A stretch of 64,000 nt of DNA from Isoetes taiwanensis (taxonomy: Eukaryota > Streptophyta > Lycopodiopsida > Isoetales > Isoetaceae), in assembly GCA_021234155.1 (NCBI GenBank), contig JAJEKV010000051.1:4902698-4966697 (forward strand), read 5' to 3'. A model generated the notes under the pieces. That model saw only the letters and a program-made list of their open reading frames with translations. It had not been told where the DNA came from and searched no databases. Positions within the stretch are counted from its first letter, which is position 1; each line of letters begins with the position of its first letter. Shown piece after piece: positions 38,971 through 52,134 of this stretch. The position numbers and the translations under genes are program-made.

Positions 38971-41900
38971 GTATAAGTGGTTAAGTGGACTAAAGCAAAA
39001 TCCAAGTATAATAGTGGGAAGTTTATTATAGAACATCCTAGAAAGTGAAGAAGTTAAAGCAAACTCAAGTAAGAGTGTCATAAAATAGAAGATCCACAAG
39101 TCAAGCATTAAGAAAATTTACTCCTCAAGGTGGCGTGCACATTCACGTGCAAACAGTATCACACCACTTTCTTCTTCCTCTTATGGCATTCTATGAAAGG
39201 AATTGGCCTAGCTATGGTGCTCCCATTGAAGTCCTTTGTTGTTGGCATGCAAGGTGCAACACCTCTTTGAGCGATTAAGTCTTCAAATTTTTCTAACTTT
39301 TGGGTGAGCTCAGAAGAAGGAAATCAACTTCACGAATGATGTGAGGTTGCTACTTAATGTATCCCTTATGTTATGAGCTAGCATCTATACTCTCAACATG
39401 TCTCTCGTGTAGGGTCAGCGAAGCACTTCTCCACATGAGCTCCAACTCCACATCAATAAGGCTTGTTGAGATCCAAAGTAGAGAAACACGACCTCATCGC
39501 TACAATCATCCCTCATAATCCTCTGCAATAGATCTCCAAATTTTCCAAACCACCAGCAGGAGCTAGTAAAGAGTTCCACACACACTCTCAATATGTCTTC
39601 ATCTATAAGTAGCCCATCATTTGAATCTTGTTTGATGCTTGCACATGTTACCTTCAATACCCCATATTCATAAGCAAGCCCAATTCTCATTTGCCACAAC
39701 TTCCACGTATATGGAAGGGGCCTCTGTTTCTCATCCCAAGCAGCCATGTTTGGCTGAGCTTCAGCCCTTCCTTGTTGGTGGTCTAGCCACCTCAACTGTG
39801 CATCGGGGATCTTTTTGCCCCAATGATTCTTGTCTAAATTCTTTCATTCTGTTTGCGGTTTATCTTAAAACCATAGTCTTTCTTGAACCTATCAAAGGAT
39901 ATATCGTCTCATTATGCATGTAGGCATGTAAAAGCAACCAATCAATCTGCGTCCTCTCATTGAATGCTTGGAGAATAGCCTCCTCTTCATACATGATATG
40001 ACTCTATGCTTGTTGTCTCTTAGTTTGCATGGGGATACATCCGTATAACAATCCGAGGAATGTGTTCTTTGTCCACTTGCTCATGTGTTACAACTTTCTT
40101 GTAGACCTTGTGCCTTTCCTTCAGGCTCTTTAGCGTCTTAATCCTCTTCCCTACATGAGTCTATAGTCTTGCCCATATCTCCCCATCAACATAGACCACC
40201 ATACATGATGTCTCCTAATTCCTTGAACATTTGGGCCCTCACTTCTTATCTTTAACACTTCACCAACTGTGATTTCGTCTCACATGCCTGAGCACAATTG
40301 GATCGTGACATGGGCCAAACATCCCCTCGAAGCATTGATCTCGACACGGGCATCATCCACAATATAAGCAAGAAGGGGACCAAGTGGGATCATTCTTATG
40401 GATGTGTTCCTTCATGGCCACAAGCCATGAGTCGGGATCTCCTCTTCCTACGCACTAGATGCTTGAGAACCCAAGCTACGGAACTCCATTCCATAGTGTC
40501 ATAAAGCAACCATGTGTACAAAGCGTAGCAATACTCATTGGTTTGAAGGTGGAGTCCACAGAAATTGCCTCACCCTTTTTTCCAATGTCCAAAAGAGTTT
40601 CAGTTGGAATGGAGTCATTATACCCAGTAAAGGGGGCACCGCCTCTTGTTGATACAAAAGCTGCGCTCTGGGATGAAGGAAACCCACATTCTAACTTGCC
40701 AAAAAGCAACATCTCGTGCAACATCCAGGTGGATCTAACCTTGCGAGATAAGTTGAAAGGTCATCCATGGCGAAATGCATCTCTATGTCTTGGTCTGCTT
40801 CTGAGTTAATTTGCTTTTGTAAGCTCAATATAACCCGTGCTTTGCTCGCCTTCGGCCGAAATTTGAATGATTTTGTTATCAAATCATAGCCCAATCCTTC
40901 TTCTCCTTGGATGATGAGGTGCCAAGCTCAAGCCTTGTTCTTACATGTTGGATCTCACTACCATGGCAAACACGCTCTTTGCTATCAATATGGTTCATCT
41001 CTCATAGAGATTAACTTGGTCCACTCGTACTTTGAATCTGTTGCTTTGCTTAGGTAGCACAAACAGCCAGATTTTTAAAATTGGTTTTGCTCTGCGTGAT
41101 TGGTTTTTGTAATTGGAGGATCCCTATGATCTTGTGGCCCCAAGGCACACCAGCCATTTATCACCTCTTGACCAAGGTGGTGAATTGTACTTGAGGCAAG
41201 TTGTAACCTAAATTTGCAAGATTCATTTTGGACGTCATGCGAGAAAATTACTTACTTGACAAGGCTTAGGTGTGAATTCTCATTTGATCTCTTGGTACTT
41301 TTTGTGGTTTTCTGTCTTAGAAAGTCACACTTGTAGAAATTTGTATGTGGGACCACAAGCGGTTCTCCTAGCCTTTTTATAAAAATCGCAACCTATTTGT
41401 TGGGATGAAACATGTGTACACGAGTCAAAGATTGCTCCCCATCATCAAGGAAAATTCGTTAGCGAGGAGGGCATGGGAAGCTTTGCATTTGGCCTTGGAT
41501 GCAACTCAATTATGTCGAGAGCATCTCTTGTAAATGAGCAGGGAGGGCTCTTGAATCTGCGGATCAAGCTAAGCCTTTGGCGCGATCATATAAGGGAGGA
41601 ACTAAGTATTAAATTTTGTTCAAATGCTGAGTTTTGGAGTGAGGTTTAAGGATTCCCGAACTCACACAGGCGACATCGAGTCACCCTATCGACACAGATG
41701 CACTCCATTGACCTTCAAGTCTTAGTGATCGCTCCTTCAAGCTTCGAATAACGAGTTCTTGGGAGCTCGGCCTTATGACTTAGAAAGCGAGCTTGTGGGA
41801 CAACCGAGGGGCTCAGGGAATCGTTGCAAAGGCCAATTTGGAATAGTCGTTGGAGTTGAGTGTGGATACTGTATTGTGCGGGGAAAGAGGACTTGAGTGA

Positions 41901-42925
41901 TTGTAGCAGTTAATGCGTGGATGCGAGATAAGCGGTGAAAATGATAAGTGGAAGAAATTTAGTCGAGGCCGTGCAGTTGGCGGTATAGTTTTGCAGTCTA
42001 TCTATGTTAGGCCTCCGCCAATCGGTTGGGCTCACGCATGCATGCATTGGTGATCTTTGGACATGAGATGGGCCATCACGGATCTCGGATACGTAAGGCG
42101 ATGGCCTGCTCGGATCATGGTAAGACTTACTGATTCTGCTGAGTTTACCACATCCGGGAGTAGAGATACGGCTCTAACTCTCAACTTGCTCTACCATATT
42201 GGCACAATCTTTAGGTTGCAACTTATGCTCGGCGAACTTCCTGATGCCCCAGGTCAGCCCAACAAACTAAGTACAGCAATTTAGGATCGTTATCTGAGTT
42301 CTTGTTCTAAAGAATCGGCAAAAGCTACGTAATGTGAAAAGCGAGAAAACAAAGAAAGAAAGAGCTCCAAAAGTCTTACTTCCGTCCACCATTTCGATTT
42401 CTTCCTTTTTGCCTCAAGCATCAATATTATGACGTTGAAAGGGCAGAGGCAGTGTAGGCAGTTGATGTAGCGCACCTCTGGCGAAGCCATTGAATTGGCC
42501 CAGGCTCCATGCAGTTTTATAATTAGCCTCGTTTTTTGTTCCTTTTCTCGTACTATTCATAATTTACCCTTTGAATCATTCTCATGTAGCGGTAATTTGG
42601 TGGATCATCGTCTTGCCAAATCGTTGTTGACCTTTGTTGTATGACTTTGGCTACGGGTTCGTTCGTGCTGGGCGTAGTGGTAGCATCCCCATTCTGGGTG
42701 CTTTCAGGCCATAACCAGTACTAATCTCCCATTTTATCCTCAAATTTGGCAGAGGCCAGCCATATCTAAGACCACTTGTCGCGTGATTGGATACGCCATA
42801 GCCCGAGCGGGCGGTTGAAACCTGAAATAGGGAAAAATTGTCTTTATTAGGTTCTAAGATTGTTTGCACATACGTGTCACTGCTTCAAACAAAAGAAGCC
42901 TCGTGTCACTGGCTTCTGACAAAAA
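38971..42925. other. no recognised gene; degenerate coding-like DNA at 39415-40895
   Basis: The minus strand from 40895 to 39415 gives consecutive protein-like stretches in changing frames: SFKFRPKASKARVILSL, FAMDDLSTYL, YIVDDARVEINASRG, KRIKTLKSLKERHKVYKKV, SIKQDSNDGLLIDEDILRV. Composition looks coding and stops are relatively few, but no family is recognised. Plus-strand reading of the same DNA is also partly open. From 40930 to 42925 nothing was seen. Confidence 0.3.
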
Positions 42926-42929
42926 TGGT

Positions 42930-43990
42930 TATCACCATTATATATATATGTTCTTATGTTTGTCACTCACGAATCGTAGTTGATCAGGATGGTAGCTCCT
43001 TGTATTTGGGACGTATCCTCTGACCCAATTTGGCTGGGAGTTTGTGGCCAGATTATATGTGGCGATCTCGGTCCGATTGATGGGGTCACGTGAATTTGGT
43101 CAGAGCTCCCTACGGCTCACGTTGCTTTAGATATATCCTACATGATCCTACGGTCCAGATTGATCATAATCCTTGGTCGAGATCTCGGCTCACATTACGA
43201 GGCTGGGCCTTTGGTATTTTCAACAAATATTAAGGAAGGCTTTAAAAATTTTATATTATTGCGGGTTTCAAATATGCTTGTGTGTCTAAACTAATTAAGA
43301 TAAAATAGAATATAACATTCTAGATAATTCAAGAAAGTTCTAGAAAGTTAAGGAGGCTCACAGAAAGTTCTAACATGTTCTAGGAATTCTAAAATGTTTG
43401 GAATATAAAGAGAATCTGAGAATCTAGAATCCTTCCAGAAGTCCCAAATTGTTCTAATAAGTTCTAGAATGAAGGAATCTTTGGGAATGTGAAATAGGAA
43501 ATACTTCAGTTGGATGTTTGAAATTTAGAATGTTGGAAAGTTCTAGAATGTTTTAGAAATTTGTAGAATGTGAGAATCAGGGAGGAAATTAAAGGAAATC
43601 TGGAAATCTCCATAAATTATGAGAATCTAGGAAAGATATTTTACAAAGTCTAAAGGTCTTAAAATCTCAGTTGAATCTGGGGAATCTTCATGATATCTGA
43701 GGAATCTAAAAGATCTTGATGAAATCTTGGGGTTTTTAAGATTTTGCAAAACCACAATAGAATGTTCTAAAATGTTTCATAATAAAATTATCTGATATAA
43801 ATCTTGAAAAAAATATTCTAGATACTTTCGGTGGCGCCTCGGGTCTAAAAATAGAAAGTGTTTTAGACATGTACGGATCCAAGATAGATTATTTTGGAAG
43901 GTTTAAATGCTCATGGGTAAGCACCTCAATCAAAATAGAAAATTCTAAGAGAATCTAAGGAATCTTCATGAATACTAAATATAGTAGTAC
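42930..43990. repeat. second copy of the 400-bp + TTCTAGAA composite repeat
   Basis: Starts at a TA run (42940-42950) and TATGTTTGTCACT. It continues with a diverged copy of the 27.5-28.6 kb unit (GGGACGTATCC, TTGGCTGGGAGTTT, GGAAGGCTTTAAAAATTTTAT), then GATAAAATAGAATATAACATTCTAG and TTCTAGAA-rich DNA to about 43600, then GAATCTAAG-type repeats. Same order and orientation as 27441-29350. Confidence 0.8.
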
Positions 43991-44060
43991 ATGAATGTTG
44001 ATATAAAGAATGCTAAAATTGGAACTTACCTTTATTGGAACATGCCGTGATGATGTTAAA

Positions 44061-44230
44061 TTTCTTGTATATATATACAAGAAACTTGTCCTTAATGACA
44101 AGCTTGTGAAACGTTTCTCTTTCAACTTTCGTCTATACATGCTAGAACATTACACAATTTGAATCTACATTTCTTTGTCTTGTGTTCGATGCCATACGAT
44201 AGAAGGATGATGACCATAACTGACCGGGCG
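44061..44230. repeat. dispersed repeat starting in a 24-bp perfect palindrome
   Basis: Positions 44061-44084 form a perfect palindrome with half-site TTTCTTGTATAT. The right half begins a stretch similar to 8485-8640 (ACAAGAAACTT, CGTTTCTCTT, CTATAC, AATTTGAA, GATAGAAG, GACCATAAC). The palindrome may be a hairpin terminus of an element. Confidence 0.6.
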
Positions 44231-47200
44231 GATCAGGTTTCATGTTCTCGCATTGGACATGGTGAAAAGTGCAACTATACCACTTCAATACAATAGTGAT
44301 TTCGGTAGAGACTTTTTCACATATGCATCGATCTATGCATCTCATCTGTAGCTTAGTCATTGAGTCGATTATATTACTACGATCGGCCCGAGGCGGATCT
44401 CTGAATGTCTACATCGTTGTTTAGGACCACGCAGCGGGATTTGAACCATCTGACGCATTCATTTTGCCCTTATGATTCATGTGCCTTTGTTTCTTCAAAG
44501 GATCAGGCAAGGCATAAAGTTACGGGCACTAAAATATATAACATATATCCACATGCAGCAGCCATGTGAGGGTTACATTAATTACACCTTTTTATGAGAC
44601 ATTTTTGAAGACTTGGATCATCATTGTTGATGGCGTATTGTTATCAAAGGATATTTCTAACCCGAGTGACTTGAACTACAATGTTGGCATTCATCACATT
44701 GCCAAAAGAATTGCTTTGAACCATGAGGATGGACATCGTCTCTTAAGTTCTTCGGCGGATTCACCTTGACCATACGAGCAACTCTTTTAAGCTTACCCGA
44801 AGAATGAATCGTTTTGTATATGTTGAGAGTCAAGGTTATCTCTTGTTGTTTCACTTGGCTTTCAACTGTTGAATTCTTTTGCAATCGGAGATGAATCCAT
44901 TGTGCATGCTGTCCATCAAGCTCATAGGAAGAATTAGATTCAAACCTTTTGTCGTATTTTGTTCTTGTGCTATAGTAATCTAAGGGTTTAAGGTTGAAAC
45001 AAAATGCCGAGATTTCTAGCCCTCTTTCATAGCCTGTGATGATCTGTGTCATTTTCACGAATAAATTGACTGACACCGCAATTAAAGGCTAGGATTGAAT
45101 CATACAATGGTCTTAAATGTCACAATTTCTACGTACTTAAGCGGATAGGCTTGGATTGATGTTCAATGGGTTCGGGTGACAATTTCTACTATTTCTAGAG
45201 CTTCATATAGAGTTATTTGCCTCCCGGTCTAAGGCTTGCTTTAATCAGTTCTTAGTGTTCATTGGCCAAAATCATTTGATTATCTAGTCTCTCACGAGAG
45301 ATTAGTTATCTTAAAGAACTCCTTTGGTTTGGCAGTCTATCAATTTGCTGGAACTACAACTTCTATCACGAGCGTAGATGATAGCCTCAAGATTTACAAG
45401 CCCTCAATACACTCCTTTATGGGTTCGATTTTCGAGCTACGAGCTTCCTTCGCATGTTTTCATCGGGACATCTTGTCTATCTGCTCGTGTCAGATGAGCA
45501 CCTCTGTCTGGAACAAGCTGGAACCCAATACGATGCATGCCTCAATCTCTTGGTTCTTTTCAAGATCGAACTTTTGTTGGCGGGGACTTATGGTTGGATT
45601 TCATAGATCTCTTGGGTGTTCCACATCGCGGATCTATTCAATCGATGCTCCCAACTAAAATTCCAATGCCACAAATATTTATCCATATATTTCGGGTCCC
45701 CATTAAGATCCTGGCGCTTCTTTGGTCTGACTTTGCTTGCTCAAAAGGCTGCATAGTGAACTCTGATCTTAATTCGGCCTCCCAAAGTTGGGTACGATTG
45801 GGGTTAGTTGCAAAATTACATCTTACTTCAACCTCACAGTTCTTTTGTTTATTCGGCTCACCGGTTAACCCTTTTGGCTCTCCTCAAATCGAAGTCCTAA
45901 AAACACGGACCCTTGGCCAGTTTCCGGTTGAATCACAAATGCATCTTATTTATCGGTTGCAAAAGAAGAATCGGTCGACGGGGAATCCCTTTGTTCTAAG
46001 CGAGGGCCGACACCTTGAATCGTGGAGCCAACTCGCGATTTATTATTATAACCGTCGGTAGACTTGTCTCAAAACAAATAGCATCAAATAAATAGGAAAA
46101 GTATGAAAAAATTGCTTTATATGAACTAGAAAAAGTGCCGAGCGTTCTTTGAGCTTTTTTATCAGTATATTTAGTCTGAGGTTTTCTTTGGTACTCTGCT
46201 TCCTTGAGTTACATGCATTTTTATTTGGGCCGCTTATAAAAAGATGCTAGGAAGATGGCTCCTCAACATACGGTTTTAATGCATCTTAATTGTTTTATTT
46301 ATTGCCTTAAAAGGCTTGTCGATAGACACTTTCAACTATAGCATCAAAACTTGTCATCAAACTTTTGATGTTTTTAAGGACCTTACCCAGCGATAGCCTT
46401 TTATGAATTCATAAAAAAGAAACAATAGAAAAAGAAACATTTTTTACCATAGGCATCTTTGTTTTGGCCAACCATTTTGCCATTTGCCATTGTGGTGCCA
46501 CACAGTGAGAAGCGACTCTCAAACCCAATTTGCTTTATTAGAAGCACGTCTTAAGCATGCTTTTCATTAAAAAGTAATGCTAATTTCATTAAAACATCTC
46601 GCCGAAACAAAGGTAAAGCGAAAATAAGCGTAATAAATGCCTCTTTTAGGCCTAAAACGATTTTTCTCTTCCTCTATCGTCTGTTTAACACCCTTTACAT
46701 AGTTTCATTGCGCAGGTGTTCAAACATCTATCTATTTCAATGTCAAGCGGCTTGAAGGCATCTCAACCTACAAGCGTGTTGTGCTAATACCCCAATACTT
46801 TATCCCTCGAGAAAATTTCTCTATTTAGATCCATTCCATATTTCCGGGATCCTTGCAAAATTTCAAATTTTATAGAAAATGCCTTTGAAGCTATATCTTT
46901 GTGACCACGGGAGTTACGACAAGTGCTAGCTTATGCCTAAATAGATTTACAAGCTTCTTTCTTGCCTTTTATTGCAAACACGTTACGATGATAATCAATG
47001 AGACGAGAGAACCTGACTTGTTAACTTATAATATTGGCAGGAATCACGGTTTGTGCCCTTCTAAATCTTCCTCACCAACAATAAAAGCTAAGATGGCCCA
47101 CCCCAAATTGAAGCCTTCCTCCACTTTTCTCTTATCAATAACACATTGATTGGATACAATCATACCATATATTTTTTCCACAGATGGTTTGCCATAAACT

Positions 47201-49030
47201 TTAAGTTGCAAGCAAGCACCGCTAGATTGGCCTCCTTGGTGGATGGATGTAAAGTGGTTATGGCGAGGTTGATTGACCTATTCTGGAGAAAATCCCAAAT
47301 TTGAGGATCATACCTTGTTAGACTGTGCAGAGGTGAAATATTGAACTCATTGCATATTTGCAAACCCCATATACACACAAGCGAGGACCAATAACTCAAG
47401 CTTTCACACCGGAATTTGGAGGATATCACATGTAAATAGGAATGATCACGCAATATCTTGTTCTTTGTTTGCAATTAGCGTTAGGAAAATTCTTTTGTCA
47501 ATGAATTGCCTAACAGCGGCGATAAGAATGGATACATGGGGAATTGACAAGCACATGCGAAACCTTAGAAGAATCATAAAACATGGCAAATCCTTTTTCT
47601 GTAAGGATCAACATATACTGCCCACCAAAGTTCGATAAAATGCCACCATAAACACAACATCTTCAAACACGAGCGTTGCCACTCATCCTAAAATTTTAGC
47701 GATATGAGCGAAAACAACATAATGACAAGGATAAAATGTTCCCACAAGCACAAAAGACCTATGGAATTTTGAGTTTACGTCATTAAAACTGCGGCATGCT
47801 TGCGGATGGAAGCGAAATATATACGGAGAACTTCGAAATTTGGTCTATAGCGGATATCAAGTGTCGGCGTTAATAACTCATAATGTATGTGATTTGCATT
47901 GTTTGACCTTTACCACTGCGGATCCATTTTGCCATTAGTAGTTCTGCCTCCCGAGAACATGAATCCATATCTGCCATTATGAGCCTTGCAGTTTATATTA
48001 TAGGGCAGATCCTTGAAATAAAATTTGATACACTTGCATGCAGGCCATAGTTATAGTACAACGCGGAGTCATACTTCATAATGAATCGAGGATGGTGCCA
48101 TTTTATTAAATCCACCAATGATGTTAATATCTTCCTCACTTTCAGGCGCGACTGATCGGTCGGTGCCTTCAAAATCAAACATTTTACCTATGTTAGAAAT
48201 AATGTCTGATCTTATTATATGTTTAATATATGTCTTAAGAAGAGGATACAAAAATCTTGAGAAGGAAGATTAGCAGATTTACAAGTTTTGACAAAATTGA
48301 TCCAATGAGGTTACTCTAGGCCTGATACTGTTAGCAAGGAAGTATTTAGAATGAGATTCTTTCTGGTAGAATGTAGCTGCCTTTGATCTCTTGAGAGGTA
48401 GTACAACTACTGACCAATCATTACGTAACCTTCCACTAATGTATCGAGAGAAATTGCTCTGCATACATGTATCACATGGACCGTTTTCAAGTTTGCAACA
48501 TTAGAACATCAAAGGGACACCATTCTTTTGAGAGTAATCAGCCATTTCCATACGTATATACAATAAATAACACATTCTTTTATATCTGAAATTGATTTAA
48601 ATTGAGAGCCCCATCTCTTAAGCGTCATTTGATAATCCCCATACCTCTTAGGATTTTCCAATGACTCCCCATTAGTTGTTTTTAGTATACACTAAGAATA
48701 AATCATTCATTCTCTCTGCTCGATAGCGTCATCATGGAAGAAGCTTGTGCCTTCCAAAACATAAGAAAGTAATGGCATTTCAGCTGTAAATATCTTGAAA
48801 ATGAAATCGTATTCCATTAAGAGCAAGACATTACATGCGACATGGAAGAAATCAGTGAGACAATAATAATATATCTTTGAGGATCACGAGGAGATAAAAC
48901 CCTGCACTAAATTAGAGATTTCTCACTATGGGTTAAATTGTATTAATGGACCCGCGCTTTTTGTCCGCAGAGCTTAGGATTGTCACATTGAGCCTATAAA
49001 GGCCATCTTTTCAAACATCATACATATAAA
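44231..49030. other. no recognised gene; three unassigned open segments
   Basis: The longest open segments are 45076-44657 (minus, 139 codons, Lys- and Asp-rich), 45537-46061 (plus, 174 codons, hydrophobic patches) and 47474-47160 (minus, 104 codons). None shows a domain I recognise, and none is joined to others by convincing splice sites. They may be chance or fragments of decayed genes. Confidence 0.3.
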
Positions 49031-49565
49031 AACCACGAGGCGGTGGAAATAAGAGTTACAAAGCGTCTTGTGAGAAAATATATCGTATTACAAAGTTCCC
49101 TCCACCTCGTTTCCCATTCCCGGCTTGCTTCAAGCCCCCTTCTCCCATAATTGTCATAAATTTGTCTTTCTTGGTCTATTAGTACTTCATATCTTTGTGT
49201 AAAGGCGGCAAATAAACAATTAGTCTAATCGAATACTGTACATAGCTTATTTTATTCTAAGAGGTCATATTCTTTTCTAACATAACCCATTTCAATTTAA
49301 CATACATGTCATGTTTTCGGCACTTGAATATCGATAGAAGACAATGTGAAATTGACCACTTCACATCCTTGGCGTCTCCATTTTAATGATCATGCCCAAA
49401 ACACGATGATAAAACATGCCATTTGTTTATCTCACGCAAACTTTTTGTTGCCTCGTTTCCGAGTTCTTGTCGAGGTGGTACTTTAATGCTAGCTTCCTAT
49501 ATGCCCTCTTTATTTGTTCATACGGCGCGCACTTTTGGGACTTGCAATATGTCATAGTAGCTTTT
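49020..49565 (-). pseudogene. ERDJ3B: ERDJ3B-like DnaJ co-chaperone fragment
   Basis: An exon from 49565 (acceptor CATCAG) to 49436 (donor GTGAGA) reads KSYYDILQVPK, then in a shifted frame YEQIKRAYRKLALKYHLDKN. This is the J domain of the plant ER co-chaperone ERDJ3B, which recruits Hsp70 (BiP). The essential HPD tripeptide is HLD here. A second piece at about 49200-49020 gives YEVLIDQERQIYDNYG, then GGGNFVIRYIFSQ, matching the end of the J domain and the Gly-rich DIFSQFF region. Indels break both. The N-terminal signal peptide exon and the C-terminal substrate-binding exons were not found. A pseudogene or captured fragment. Confidence 0.75.
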
Positions 49566-50420
49566 CTGATGGACAAGTAACCTGATATTCGGAAAAGCAT
49601 GGTTTTATCTGCCTTGAACTTAATTGTAGGATTGACATTAAAATAAAGAATAAATTTTATTAGGGATATATGAAGAGAGCATACTTGACATAACTGCATT
49701 CAAGATATAAGATCGAGAAAAAAAGCGCAGGATGAGCGGACAAAATGACCCATTGTGCAAAACTTAGTTGCTCTGGCATAAATTGGCATTGGCTTGAAGA
49801 TGGAGCAAATCATAGGTATGTAGATCACGAGAAGAACAATGTAATCATAACTTCCCTCTTCAAAGATCCATGGTTGCTTGAATCGGTCAGGAAATAAGGC
49901 TGAAGGAGTATTGGATAGCCGATATATTCAAGTGGTATTTGAACCCTACTTTAGCAAAGCGATGCAAAATATTACAATGGGAAGGGTTGAAAGAGGAAAA
50001 AGCGCACCCTTTCTTTACGATGCGCAATTAGGCGGCAAGCATGTTTTACATTGCATCCCTTACTGAGATACTCTAAAATCTCTGTCCGTTTTAACCTGTT
50101 TGCTTGGGAGCCATGGAATGGAAACTGGCTAAACAATCGCGGTTCAAGGAGAACATGGAGAGCATGATAGAAACAATTTTAAACACATCTTTCGTGAGTC
50201 GGTTTAATTTAGCAGCCAGATCGGCGTGCCAGTTATCCTAAAACTCCATTATTACTCTTTTAGAAAGGGCCGACTGACCGGCGTTCTTCCTCGATCTCAT
50301 TTCGTGGAAGCCTCAAACCAACCTCTTCGATTGGACCCACCATGCCCTTCCTTTTGTGGTATTCCTCGGCTCGTCTCGTGAAACCCTCACTTCTCAGGTG
50401 AATCCTTATACTCTTTTTAT
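49566..50420. other. no gene recognised
   Basis: A 62-codon open segment at 49878-50066 has no recognisable domain. The stretch ends where the homopyrimidine tract begins. Confidence 0.4.
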
Positions 50421-50424
50421 ACCA

Positions 50425-51735
50425 TTGCTCTCCTCTCTCTTCCTCTTTTCTCCTCTTTCCTTCTTTTCTCTTCCTCTCTCTCTCTCCTCTCTTTTCTCTC
50501 TTCCTCCCTCCTCTTCATTCTCTCTCTCCTCCCTTTCTTCTCTCTTCCTCTCTTCTCTCCCTCCTCTTTCATCTCTCTCTTCTCTCTCTCCTCTCTCTGC
50601 CTCCCCTTCTCCCCTCTCTCACTCTCTATTCTCTTCTCTCTCTATCTCATCCTCCTCCTCTCTCTCTCTCTCCCTCTCTCTTCTCTCCTCCTCCTCTTCT
50701 CTCCTCTCTCCTCTCCCCTTTTGTCCTTCTTGTCTTCTCTCCTCGCTCCCACTGTTTACCACTGTCTCTACATCTTTCTCTCTCTTTTCCATCCCTCTCT
50801 CTCTCTCTTGTTCCTCCTCTCTCTTCTCTCTCCTCTCTCTCTCTCTGTCTCTTCCTCTCTCCTTTCTCTCTTCTCTCTCCCTCTCTTCTCTTCTCTTTAT
50901 CTTTGCTTCTCTCCTCTCTTTCCCCCTCTCTATTTCTCCCCTCTGTCTTTCTCTCTTTTTCTGTTCCTCTCTCTCTCTCTTCTCCTTCCTCTCTTCTTTC
51001 TCTCTCTCTTCTCCCATGCCATATTTCTTTTTTCCCCTCTCTCTCCCTCTCCTATCTCTTCCCTTCCTCTCATCTCTCTCTCTCTCTTCCTCACTTCTCT
51101 CTTCTTTCTCCTCTCTCTTCTCCTTCCTCTCTCTTCTTCCCCTCTCTCTCCCTCTCCCCATCCCTTTTCTCTCATCTCTCTCATCCTCTCTTCTCCCTTT
51201 TCTCTCCTCTCTTCTCTCTCCTTTCCTCTCTCCTTTTTCCATCTCTTCCCTCCTCTTCCTCTCTCTCTCCTCTCCCTTTTTTCCCTTCTCTCTCTCTATT
51301 TCTCCCCTCTCTCTCTCTATTTCTCCCCTCTCTCCTCTCTCTCTCTCTCTTCCCTTTCCCTCTTCTCTCTCATCTCTCCGAAGTCATCTCTCTTCTCTCC
51401 CCCCCCTCTCCTCCCTCTCTCTCCTCTTTTTCCTTCTCTCCCTCTCTCTCTTCCCTCTCTCCTCTCCTCCTCTCTCTCTCTTCCCCTCTCTCCTCTTTTC
51501 CCTTCTCTCTCCTCTCCTCTTCCCTCTCTCTCCTCTCCTCTCTCTTCTCCTAGCTCTCTCCTCTCCTCTCTCTTCCTCTCTCTCCCCTTTTTTCCTTCTC
51601 TCTCTCTATCTCTCTCTCTGTTCTCCCTCTCTATCTTTCTCTCTCTTTTCTATTCCTCTCTCCCTCTTCTCCTCCTCTCTCTTCTCTCTTCTCCCCCTCT
51701 ATCTTTCCTCTCTTCTCTCTCTACTTTCATTCTAG
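50425..51735. repeat. homopyrimidine tract 1 (CT-rich, ~1.3 kb)
   Basis: The plus strand is almost purely C and T (TCTCTCC, CTCTTCTCTC and variants) for about 1.3 kb. All long Ser/Leu-Phe-Pro-rich or Arg/Glu-rich reading frames here are artefacts of that composition. The tract ends at CTCTCTACTTTCATTCTAGAACGTTC, the same kind of boundary as the other tracts. Confidence 0.97.
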
Positions 51736-52134
51736 AACGTTCTAGAAGGTTGTAGGATCAAGGCTTCAACGCTAACGTCAAATTGAAGTGTCCATCTTCG
51801 GCTGCAATTACCTCCTTATATCTTTGAAAAAAGGGTCTCTTTTTGCTATGAATGCATGTGGGATATTTGTATAAACCTAAATCCACTTAAGCACATATAT
51901 CTGGAAAAAGAGTCTCTTTTTCATAAAGGATGCATGTGGGATATATGTGCAACATCTTAAAATGATCATATAACTATATTTGAGCCTTGGTTTTTGTCAA
52001 AAATTAATGTTTGGCCTCATGGTAACGGTGGAATGTTTTTGTTACAATGATCGGGGTTCGAGTCTTGCACAAAACATAAAGAGTATTCAAAAAAGGGACC
52101 TTACAAATCAGTTTCAAAAAAATTATATTTTTAG
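51736..52134 (+). repeat. composite repeat with tRNA-like A and B boxes (SINE-like head)
   Basis: After TTCTAGAACGTTCTAGAAGG comes a block also found at about 59385-59630 (TCTTTTT...GCATGTGGGATAT, twice). It is followed by a pol III-like promoter: box A TGGCCTCATGGTAACGG at 52012-52028 and box B GGTTCGAGTC at 52055-52064. That is the internal promoter pattern of tRNAs and tRNA-derived SINEs. It does not fold into a plausible tRNA. Confidence 0.6.

Noticed and set aside
50356-51755. Plus-strand reading frames of 344-459 codons rich in Ser, Leu, Phe and Pro, and minus-strand Arg/Glu-rich frames
   Set aside because: They result from C/T-only composition: CT repeats contain no stop codon in several frames. 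No start context, domain or codon bias supports them.
52005-52085. A tRNA gene
   Set aside because: A and B boxes are present, but the flanking sequence gives no acceptor or anticodon stems. It is better explained as a tRNA-derived SINE head.
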